Shown in pieces: positions 56,136-62,448 of a stretch of 64,000 nt of DNA. Every line of letters begins with the position of its first letter. The stretch's first letter is position 1. The position numbers and the translations under genes were made by a program. The notes under the pieces were generated by a model, which ran no database searches, was not told the origin of the DNA, and worked only from the letters and a program-made list of their open reading frames with translations. This DNA is from an uncultured Bacteroidales bacterium (GTDB taxonomy: Bacteria; Bacteroidota; Bacteroidia; Bacteroidales; Paludibacteraceae): the NCBI GenBank assembly GCA_900316125.1, contig ONBO01000015.1, positions 1 to 64,000 on the forward strand, in the 5' to 3' direction.

Positions 56136-56166
56136 CAAAGATAAATTAAAAATGGTATGGAGCAAA
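56136..56166 (-). promoter_or_regulatory. Promoter of the AI-2E permease operon
   Basis: On the minus strand TTTG (56166-56163), 19-base spacer, TATCTTTG (56143-56136): exact Bacteroidetes consensus. The -33 box lies inside the first codons of the divergent gene at 56157. A plus-strand box TAATTTTG at 56115-56122 probably serves that gene, so the two promoters are back to back and interlocked. Confidence 0.75.
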
Positions 56167-56684
56167 AGTTTTTTCTTAAAGAAATAGAGAAACGGCTTGC
56201 AGATATGGAGGCTGATTTGGCTGGAATAAGAGAAATCCTAAATCAGATGATTCAGGCAGAGGAGGCTGATGATAAGCCTGAGATTGAGGCTGTTCCAGAG
56301 ACTGCTGAGGCTCCAGAGGCTCCTACGGTTGAAGACACTCCTGAAGTTGTTGTGGAGCCAAAGGCTGAGCCCGTTAGTGAGGATGTTCGTGAAGCGGTGG
56401 ATGTACCAGAGAGGGTGAAAAGTGAGGTGAAGCATGCTCAGAAGGTAGATGGAAGGTTGATTGCTGATTTAAAAAGAGCTATCGGTTTGAATGACAGCAT
56501 AAGGTTCTGCCGTGAGCTTTTTGGAGGAGACAAGAGCCTGATGGACTCCACTATAACATACCTTAATGATGCCTCTTCATATATGGAGGCGCTTGAGTAT
56601 CTGGCGGAGAATTTCAGTTGGGATGAAGAGAATGAAACTGTGAAGTATTTTAAGGATATTCTAAGTAGAAAGGCTTATTCTTGA
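56157..56684 (+). CDS. Acidic conserved Bacteroidales protein with coiled-coil N-terminus
   Basis: 175 residues in three parts. Residues 1-35 form a coiled coil (EQKFFLKEIEKRLADMEADL). Residues 38-95 are a Pro/Glu/Val-rich linker (PETAEAPEAPTVEDTPEVVV). Residues 100-175 are a helical domain with the pattern ADLKRAIGLNDSIRFCRELF followed by DSTITYLNDASSYMEALEYL and a Trp-containing end. The C-terminal helical domain, in my memory, recurs in Bacteroidales beside rsmI but has no assigned function. It lacks a signal peptide, so it is cytoplasmic. It is divergent from the AI-2E operon and just upstream of rsmI (19 bases). Confidence 0.8.
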   Translation: MEQKFFLKEIEKRLADMEADLAGIREILNQMIQAEEADDKPEIEAVPETAEAPEAPTVEDTPEVVVEPKAEPVSEDVREAVDVPERVKSEVKHAQKVDGRLIADLKRAIGLNDSIRFCRELFGGDKSLMDSTITYLNDASSYMEALEYLAENFSWDEENETVKYFKDILSRKAYS

Positions 56685-56703
56685 ATCTTAAGGAAATGTG
56701 ATG

Positions 56704-57375
56704 ATGAAGTTATATATAGTTCCAACCCCGGTGGGGAATCTTGACGATATGACTTTCAGAGCCATCAGCGTTCTGAAGGAAGTTGATTTCATACTGGCGG
56801 AGGATACACGCACAAGCAGCGTGCTGCTCAAACATTTTGACATTCACACCCGTATGCTGGCGCATCACAAATATAATGAGCACCAGAGTGTTGGCAGTGT
56901 TATTGAGATGCTTAAAGGCGGGCAGACCGGCGCTGTGATCTCCGATGCTGGCACGCCAGGGCTTTCAGACCCGGGGTTCCTTATTGTGAGGGAGTGCGTA
57001 AGAAACGGCATCGATGTGGAGTGCCTGCCAGGCGCCACGGCCGCCATACCGGCATTGGTAAACTCAGGGCTGCCTATGGATCGGTTCTGTTTTGAGGGGT
57101 TCCTGCCTCAGAAGAAGGGGCGCCAGACACGTCTTACGCAGCTTGCCACGGAAAGCCGGACTATGGTTTTTTATGAGTCTCCATACAGGGTGCTGAAAAC
57201 ATTGCAGCAGTTTGCTGAGGTGTTTGGCCCTGAGAGAGAGGGCTCTGTGAGCAGGGAGATATCCAAAGTTCACAATGAAACCGTACATGGCACTCTTGCT
57301 GAACTCGTGGATCATTTCACCACCACACCTCCGAAAGGAGAGTTTGTTATTGTAATTAAAGGAGTTGAAAGTTGA
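56704..57375 (+). CDS. rsmI: 16S rRNA (cytidine(1402)-2'-O)-methyltransferase
   Basis: 223 residues from the third possible start (GTG 56698 and ATG 56701 are in frame); 56704 gives MKLYIVPTPVGNLDDMTFRA, the usual RsmI N-terminus, nine bases after AAGGA. It methylates the 2'-O of C1402 in 16S rRNA. Motifs: EDTRTSSVLLKHF, GAVISDAGTPGLSDPGFLIV and CLPGATAAIPALVNSGLPMD of the tetrapyrrole-methylase fold, and FYESPYRVLKTLQQF. The final residues KGVES are encoded by the heptamer repeat that overlaps the stop, and the protein is slightly shorter than typical (about 230 or more), so the tail may have been trimmed. Confidence 0.93.
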   Translation: MKLYIVPTPVGNLDDMTFRAISVLKEVDFILAEDTRTSSVLLKHFDIHTRMLAHHKYNEHQSVGSVIEMLKGGQTGAVISDAGTPGLSDPGFLIVRECVRNGIDVECLPGATAAIPALVNSGLPMDRFCFEGFLPQKKGRQTRLTQLATESRTMVFYESPYRVLKTLQQFAEVFGPEREGSVSREISKVHNETVHGTLAELVDHFTTTPPKGEFVIVIKGVES

Positions 57376-57415
57376 GAGTTGAAAGTTGAGACTCTTCGTT
57401 ACACTCAGAGTGACG
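57364..57415. repeat. GTTGAAA heptamers plus diverged palindromic element
   Basis: 57364-57390 consists of GTTGAAA/GTTGAGA units running through the rsmI stop; 57388-57415 (GAGACTCTTCGTTACACTCA...) is a diverged copy of the half-element at 24582-24614. The same order, heptamers then element, is seen after gltX. Confidence 0.75.
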
Positions 57416-57456
57416 GATTATTTCAGAATACATAATTTAATGATACTATAAAATTT

Positions 57457-58320
57457 ATGAAAAAACTTTCAGTTATTGCGCTAGTGGCTGCAGCAGCCAT
57501 GGCGTTTACATCGTGTAACCTTGTAGAGAAGACATCCACCTACAAGTCTTTGAAGTTTCAGAAGGATTCAATTGAGACAGTTCATGAGCAGACTGTAGCT
57601 GAACTTGATGAGTATCTGTCTATAATTCAAGAGGTTGATTCTGGTTTTGAGGCTATACGTGCGAGTGAGAACTATATCAGCGTAAGCTCTTACAAGGATG
57701 GTATGCCGTCACAGGAGGTTAAGCAGCGCATGGCTGACAACCTTTATACTATCAACAATATTCTTCAAGAGAACAAGCAGAAGATTGCCGAGTTGGAACA
57801 GAAGGTTAATGAGGGCTCTATCAAGTCATCACAGCTTCAGAAAACCATTAATAAGCTTACCAAGCAGCTTGACCAGAAAAACAAGGAGATTGAGTCTCTG
57901 CAGCGTCAGCTTGAGCAGAAGAATATCAGAATAGACAGCCTTGTAGTTGAGAATCAGGTTTATGCTGATCAGGCAAGACTTCTTACTGAAGAGATGGACC
58001 GTCAGACCCGTACTATCCAGGATCAGGACTCAATAATGCACACTGGCTACTACCTTATGGCTAACAAGAAGGCTCTTAAGGAGTACGGCGTTGATGCAAA
58101 CAATCCAAGCTCTGCATTCCGCACAAACATATTCACTCCAGTTGACATTCGTAACTTTGAGGCGCTTGAAACAAACTCAAGAAGCGCTAAGATTCTTACA
58201 AAGCACCCGTCATCTTCATACACTCTTGAGAGAAATGAGAACCGCCAGTATGTGCTTGTAATTAAGAATGCCACAGATTTCTGGAGTACATCTAAGTATC
58301 TGATTATTAAAGTTGACTAA
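57457..58320 (+). CDS. Coiled-coil envelope lipoprotein, unknown function
   Basis: 287 residues. A lipobox (AMAFTSC, Cys 20) anchors it to a membrane. Residues about 85-190 are a long coiled coil (NILQENKQKIAELEQKVNEG, QKTINKLTKQLDQKNKEIES, QRQLEQKNIRIDSLVVENQV). The C-terminal 90 residues form a small globular region (IFTPVDIRNFEALETNSRSA, YLIIKVD at the end). Homologues in Bacteroidales are hypothetical lipoproteins. The design suggests a spacer or scaffold between membrane and periplasm. The end overlaps the next gene by 8 bases. Confidence 0.85.
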   Translation: MKKLSVIALVAAAAMAFTSCNLVEKTSTYKSLKFQKDSIETVHEQTVAELDEYLSIIQEVDSGFEAIRASENYISVSSYKDGMPSQEVKQRMADNLYTINNILQENKQKIAELEQKVNEGSIKSSQLQKTINKLTKQLDQKNKEIESLQRQLEQKNIRIDSLVVENQVYADQARLLTEEMDRQTRTIQDQDSIMHTGYYLMANKKALKEYGVDANNPSSAFRTNIFTPVDIRNFEALETNSRSAKILTKHPSSSYTLERNENRQYVLVIKNATDFWSTSKYLIIKVD

Positions 58321-59014
58321 TAAATATCGTCATATATTTTTTGACTGGGACAATACACTTTGGGATTTTTCTGCTAATTCAGAGAAGGCACTGAGTGTAT
58401 TGTTCTCTGTTTATAGGTTTGGCCGCTACTTTAAGGATTTTGAAACTTTTCACAATATCTACAAGGAGCGTAACGCCCAGCTTTGGGAGGATTATGCTGC
58501 TGGTAGAATTAAGAGGGAATTTCTTGAGACTGAACGTTTTGAGTATCCTTTCAGAGTGGTTGGCTGCACCGATGTGGAGGTTGTAGACGCTCTGAAGGTG
58601 CGTTATCTGGAACTGCTTGGGGAACAGACCGCCCTGAAGCCGGGCGCAAGGGAGATTCTGGATTGTCTGAAAGGCCGTGGAATGAAATTGTACATTATTT
58701 CAAACGGCTTCAGTGCTGTCCAGCACTTGAAAATAGCCTCATCGGGGTTGAAAGATTACTTTGACCGTATATACCTGAGCGAGGATGTGAAGGAGCACAA
58801 GCCTAACAAGGCCTTCTTTGACTACATGCTCAAAAGTTCCAACGCACGCAAGCGTGAGAGCCTTGTGGTGGGTGATAATTTCACCGCCGATATCACCGGC
58901 TCCATAAATGCCGGTATTGACTGTGTCTATTACGCTCCAGACTATAATGGTGAGCCGCTCAATCCCAAGCCGAACTACATAATTAAAAATTTGCTAGAAC
59001 TTAAAGAGTTATGA
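58313..59014 (+). CDS. YjjG-type HAD nucleotidase
   Basis: 233 residues. HAD motifs: HIFFDWDNTLWDFSANSEKA (motif I DxD, residues 8-27), LYIISNGFSAVQHLK (motif II), Lys in EHKPNKAFFDYML, and LVVGDNFTADITGSINAGID (motif IV). It matches the YjjG family, which dephosphorylates non-canonical pyrimidine nucleotides. The start is TTG at 58313, overlapping the end of the lipoprotein gene by 8 bases; no ATG is available near the beginning of the conserved sequence. Its stop overlaps the tatD start (ATGA at 59011-59014), so the three genes are translationally coupled. Confidence 0.88.
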   Translation: MTNKYRHIFFDWDNTLWDFSANSEKALSVLFSVYRFGRYFKDFETFHNIYKERNAQLWEDYAAGRIKREFLETERFEYPFRVVGCTDVEVVDALKVRYLELLGEQTALKPGAREILDCLKGRGMKLYIISNGFSAVQHLKIASSGLKDYFDRIYLSEDVKEHKPNKAFFDYMLKSSNARKRESLVVGDNFTADITGSINAGIDCVYYAPDYNGEPLNPKPNYIIKNLLELKEL

Positions 59015-59787
59015 TAATAGACACACATTGCCATTTAGATGATCCTCAGTTTGCTGAGGACCTGGACTTTGTGGTTAAAAGAGCCAAGGAGGCAGGCGTG
59101 GGCAAGGTGCTGCTGGCAAGCGTCTCAATGTTTGAAACGGAGAAGATGCTGGCTGTAGAGGCGGCGTACCCTGATTTTTGCTACGCCATGGTGGGTGTGC
59201 ATCCTCAGGAGGTTAATGCGGAGAACTATAAACGTCAGATTGAACTCTTTGATGCTGAGATAGAGCGCAGACCGTATATTGCGGTGGGGGAGATTGGAAT
59301 GGACCTCTATTGGGATAAGAGCACGCGTGCTGAGCAGGAGGCCGTTTTCCGTCATCAGGTGGCCGCCGCTATAGAGCGCGGACTGCCAATATCAATACAT
59401 TCACGTGATGCCTTTGAACCTACCGTGAACATTCTCAGGGAGTTTGATTCTGCCAAGCTGCGAGGTGTGCTACACTGCTTCTCATCGGCGCCTGATAATG
59501 CCAAGGTCATGATGTCACTGGGTGATTTCTATTTTGGTATAGGTGGTGTCTCCACCTTTAAAAATGCTAAGTTCACAGAGCGACTTGGTGAGATACCGCT
59601 TGACCGTATTCTTCTTGAAACAGACGCGCCATATCTTGCCCCTGTGCCTATGCGTGGCAAGAGGAACGAACCCTCCTTTCTGGTTCATGTGGCTGGCAAA
59701 CTAGCCTCCGTTTACGGCGTGAGTGTTGACGATATTTGCCATATAACATCTGAAAATGCGGAAAAACTATTCTTTTTTGAGAAATAG
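59011..59787 (+). CDS. tatD: TatD-family deoxyribonuclease
   Basis: 258 residues, normal for TatD. Metal-binding motifs are all present: MIIDTHCHLDDPQF (HxH, residues 1-14), AMVGVHPQEVNAENY, VGEIGMDLYWDKST (catalytic Glu), ISIHSRDAFEPTV, GVLHCFSSAPDNAK and LLETDAPYLAPVPMRGKRNE. The family are 3'-5' DNA exonucleases of the amidohydrolase TIM-barrel group, involved in DNA repair and turnover. Overlaps the upstream HAD gene by 4 bases (ATGA). tRNA-Ser follows 100 bases later with its own promoter. Confidence 0.94.
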   Translation: MIIDTHCHLDDPQFAEDLDFVVKRAKEAGVGKVLLASVSMFETEKMLAVEAAYPDFCYAMVGVHPQEVNAENYKRQIELFDAEIERRPYIAVGEIGMDLYWDKSTRAEQEAVFRHQVAAAIERGLPISIHSRDAFEPTVNILREFDSAKLRGVLHCFSSAPDNAKVMMSLGDFYFGIGGVSTFKNAKFTERLGEIPLDRILLETDAPYLAPVPMRGKRNEPSFLVHVAGKLASVYGVSVDDICHITSENAEKLFFFEK

Positions 59788-59809
59788 TCTAAAATAATTT
59801 TAGTTTTAT

Positions 59810-59839
59810 TTTGCCCATTGCGCTAATTTTTGTAACTTG
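59810..59839 (+). promoter_or_regulatory. Promoter of tRNA-Ser
   Basis: TTTG at 59810-59813, 19-base spacer, TAACTTG at 59833-59839 (one T short of TAnnTTTG). About 45 bases to the tRNA 5' end. Confidence 0.5.
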
Positions 59840-59887
59840 CACCCGATTAGAGGCGGACTGTGCAAACGGTGGTGCCGTATTGAATTT

Positions 59888-59976
59888 GGAGAGATGCTCG
59901 AGTGGCTTAAGAGGCACGCCTGGAAAGCGTGTATACGCCAAAAGCGTATCGCGGGTTCGAATCCCGCTTTCTCCGC
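59888..59976 (+). tRNA. tRNA-Ser (GGA)
   Basis: Class II tRNA of 89 nt: acceptor GGAGAGA with TTTCTCC (one G-T pair), anticodon stem CACGC/GCGTG with loop CTGGAAA, anticodon GGA, long variable arm TATACGCCAAAAGCGTAT, T arm CGGGTTCGAATCCCG, discriminator G. CCA is not encoded. Reads UCC and UCU codons. No T-run terminator follows, so it may be co-transcribed with exbB. Confidence 0.95.
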
Positions 59977-60041
59977 TCCTGATTGACCGATTGGCTGACT
60001 AAACGATTAAACAATATAATATTAATTTTAAAAACAAAAGT

Positions 60042-60827
60042 ATGAAAAAGTTATTTGCCGTATTAGCGTTCGTCGCTAGTGTTAGTTTTATGAGTGTTTA
60101 TGCTCAGGATGACCAAGCCCAGGATCAGGCTGCAGCCCAGACCGAGCAGGTTGCCGCAGCCGCTGATGAGGCTCAGCCAGTAGAGGTTGAAGAGGGTCTT
60201 CACCAGGCTCTTAAGACCAAGTTCATTGAGGGTGGCGCAGGATTCATGAGTTCTGTAGTTCTCTGTCTTATCCTTGGTCTTGCTATCGCAATTGAGCGTA
60301 TCATTTATCTAAGTCTTGCAAGCGCTGATTCAAAGAAACTTCTTGCTGATGTAGAGAAGGCTCTTGATGAAGGTGGCGTAGAGAAAGCAAAAGAGATTTG
60401 CCGCAATACACGTGGTCCTGTAGCTGCAGTATTCTATCAGGGTCTTCTTCGTATAAATGAGGGCATTGACGTTGCTGAGAAGTCAATTGTAGCATACGGC
60501 AGCGTTCAGTCAGGTCTTCTTGAAAGAAACCTCTCTTGGGTAGGCCTCTTTATAGCACTTGCTCCAATGCTCGGATTCATGGGTACTGTAATCGGTATGA
60601 TCGCAGCATTTGACCGTATCCAACAGGCTGGTGATATTTCTGCTACTATCGTTGCTGGTGGTATCAAGGTTGCTCTTATCACAACAGTTACCGGTCTTAT
60701 TGTAGCTATTATTCTTCAAATTTTCTATAATTACATTCTGTCTCGTATCGAGTCTCTTGTAGGTGATCTTGAGGATTCTTCTATCTCAATGCTCGATATC
60801 CTTATGGCTAAATGTATTAAGAAGTAA
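60042..60827 (+). CDS. exbB: ExbB/TolQ/MotA-family proton channel subunit
   Basis: 261 residues. A signal-like or extended N-terminus (MKKLFAVLAFVASVSFMSVY) is followed by a Gln/Ala-rich tract (DDQAQDQAAAQTEQVAAAAD, residues about 24-43), then three membrane helices. The MotA/TolQ/ExbB signature lies in helices two and three (APMLGFMGTVIGMIAAFDRI; ITTVTGLIVAIILQIFYNYI). With ExbD it turns proton motive force into TonB movement, energising SusC and BtuB type receptors, including those in this window. The exported extension is common in Bacteroidetes ExbB but absent in E. coli. It heads a four-gene operon. Confidence 0.92.
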   Translation: MKKLFAVLAFVASVSFMSVYAQDDQAQDQAAAQTEQVAAAADEAQPVEVEEGLHQALKTKFIEGGAGFMSSVVLCLILGLAIAIERIIYLSLASADSKKLLADVEKALDEGGVEKAKEICRNTRGPVAAVFYQGLLRINEGIDVAEKSIVAYGSVQSGLLERNLSWVGLFIALAPMLGFMGTVIGMIAAFDRIQQAGDISATIVAGGIKVALITTVTGLIVAIILQIFYNYILSRIESLVGDLEDSSISMLDILMAKCIKK

Positions 60828-60854
60828 TCAAACAAAAATTTGGAGAATTTAATT

Positions 60855-61307
60855 ATGGAGAACAAAATTTCAAAAATAGCTATGTACGTGCTCTTCGGAG
60901 TTACCATCATAGTTGCCTGCCTCTTCTTCTTTGGCGGTAATGTTGATGATAGCGCTGAGTACGTAGAGCCTGTCTTCACAAACTCTCTGCTATACCTTAC
61001 ATATTCTTTTGTAGCTATAGCGGCTCTGCTTGTGATTGTGGCTGCCGTGGTCAATCTGGCTACGGACTTTAAGAAGGATGCCAAGAGTGCTATGAAGTCT
61101 GTTGGCGGTGTTTGCGCATTGGTTATTTTGTTTGTGGTTTCTTACTTCGTATCAAGCGGAGAGCCTGTGGCTGTACTTGGTATTGAGGAGGAGGTTACAA
61201 CCGCCACATACAAGATGGTTGACGCACAGCTTTACACAACATACGTATTGTTAATTATCGCCGTAATCCTTATGATATGCGGTAACTTTGCTAAGAAACT
61301 TAAATAA
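60855..61307 (+). CDS. Membrane protein between exbB and exbD, unknown function
   Basis: 150 residues from ATG 60855 (a TTG 15 bases upstream is in frame but less likely). Four hydrophobic segments: ISKIAMYVLFGVTIIVACLF (near the N-terminus), LLYLTYSFVAIAALLVIVAA, SVGGVCALVILFVVSYFVSS and TYVLLIIAVILMICGNFAKK. The loops contain acidic residues (DDSAEYVEP, IEEEVTTATYKM). A gene of this kind stands between exbB and exbD in Porphyromonas and Bacteroides operons as I recall; it may be an accessory subunit of the energising complex. Spacing is 27 bases after exbB and 11 bases before exbD. Confidence 0.85.
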   Translation: MENKISKIAMYVLFGVTIIVACLFFFGGNVDDSAEYVEPVFTNSLLYLTYSFVAIAALLVIVAAVVNLATDFKKDAKSAMKSVGGVCALVILFVVSYFVSSGEPVAVLGIEEEVTTATYKMVDAQLYTTYVLLIIAVILMICGNFAKKLK

Positions 61308-61318
61308 AAATCAGCATT

Positions 61319-61903
61319 ATGGGAAAGAAAAAAGTGCCTGAGGTAAACTCCAGCTCTACAGCAGATATTGCGTTCCTGCTGTTGGTGTTTTTCCTGATGA
61401 CCACTACAATGGCTGTAAACAAAGGCTTGAGCCGTCGTCTGCCGCCTCCTGTACCTGCTGATCAGAAAACAGAAGACCTTAAAGTTAAGGAGCGTAACGT
61501 GTTTGTGGTGCTCATAAACTCTGACAACCAGCTTCTGGTTCAGAATGAGTATCTTGACGTTACCAAACTTAAAGATAAGGCCAAGGAGTTTATCCTTAAC
61601 GCAAATGATGACCCAAATCTTCCAGAGAGAGTTCCTATGGAGGTTGAGTACTTTGGAACCGTTATGGTTACAAAGGATCACGTAATCTCTCTCCAGAATG
61701 ACCGTGGTACGTCATACTCTAAATACATAGAAGTACAAAACGAGCTTGTAGCCGCATACAATGAGCTGCGTAATGATTTGTGCCAACGTAAGTTTGCCAA
61801 GAATTACGACGAGTTGGATGAGGATCAGCAGAAAGCTGTTCAAAAGATTCTTCCACAGAAGATATCTGAGGCTGAGCCTAAAAACTATGGAGGAAAGAAA
61901 TAA
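61319..61903 (+). CDS. exbD: ExbD/TolR-family biopolymer transport protein (copy 1)
   Basis: 194 residues. The single membrane helix is STADIAFLLLVFFLMTTTMA (about residues 15-34), containing the proton-conducting Asp (residue 18). The periplasmic domain (about 40-160) follows, with a Lys/Glu-rich C-terminal extension not present in E. coli ExbD. It couples with ExbB and TonB. The stop codon overlaps the next gene's start region by 1 base (TAATGG arrangement at 61901-61905), so two ExbD proteins are made together and may form a heteromeric complex. Confidence 0.93.
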   Translation: MGKKKVPEVNSSSTADIAFLLLVFFLMTTTMAVNKGLSRRLPPPVPADQKTEDLKVKERNVFVVLINSDNQLLVQNEYLDVTKLKDKAKEFILNANDDPNLPERVPMEVEYFGTVMVTKDHVISLQNDRGTSYSKYIEVQNELVAAYNELRNDLCQRKFAKNYDELDEDQQKAVQKILPQKISEAEPKNYGGKK

Positions 61904-62379
61904 TGGGACGTTTTAGAGATTCATCTTCAAAAGATATTCCTGCAATCAGTACGGCCTCTCTGCCTGATATTATCTTCATGCTCCTCTTCTTCTTCATGAT
62001 TTCAACATCAATGAAGGAGGTGGACTACAAGGTAGGTATCAAGGCTCCTGAAGCTACAGAGTTGCAGTCTTTGGAAAAGAAGACTTTGGTCCGCTTCATT
62101 TATGTGGGCCAGCCATTGCCTAAGTTCCGTGCCCAGTATGGTTCCGAGCCTCGTATTCAGCTTGATGACGCATTTGCTGAGGTTTCTCAGATTGAGAACT
62201 ACATAGTTTCAGAGCGTTCTGCAATGCCAGAGTCAGAGCAAGACCTTCTTACCGTTTCACTCAAGATTGACAAGGATTGTAAGATGGGTATTGTTACTGA
62301 TATTAAGCAGGCTTTACGTAGAGCATACGCTTTGAAGATTAACTATTCAGCTATGCAAAGAGCCAATTCACAGTACTGA
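61903..62379 (+). CDS. exbD: ExbD/TolR-family biopolymer transport protein (copy 2)
   Basis: 158 residues. Helix SLPDIIFMLLFFFMISTSMK (about residues 19-38) carries the essential Asp (residue 22). The periplasmic domain is shorter than in copy 1 and has the ExbD-like end TDIKQALRRAYALKINYSAM. Two ExbD paralogues in one operon are normal in Bacteroidetes, and each may partner the same ExbB. A strong terminator follows 26 bases after the stop, closing the operon. Confidence 0.93.
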   Translation: MGRFRDSSSKDIPAISTASLPDIIFMLLFFFMISTSMKEVDYKVGIKAPEATELQSLEKKTLVRFIYVGQPLPKFRAQYGSEPRIQLDDAFAEVSQIENYIVSERSAMPESEQDLLTVSLKIDKDCKMGIVTDIKQALRRAYALKINYSAMQRANSQY

Positions 62380-62405
62380 TAGGTAAAAAATTACATATTG
62401 ATAGG

Positions 62406-62435
62406 GTGTCCCCATAATAAGTGGGGGCACTTTTT
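62406..62435 (+). terminator. Terminator of the exbB-exbD operon
   Basis: GTGTCCCCA / TGGGGGCAC stem (one T-G pair) with a 7-nt loop, followed by TTTTT. The next gene starts 14 bases further. Confidence 0.9.
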
Positions 62436-62448
62436 CGTTGTAAGGGAT

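Noticed and set aside
59811..60002. 63-residue plus-strand ORF
   Set aside because: It runs over tRNA-Ser and its promoter; a shadow ORF.
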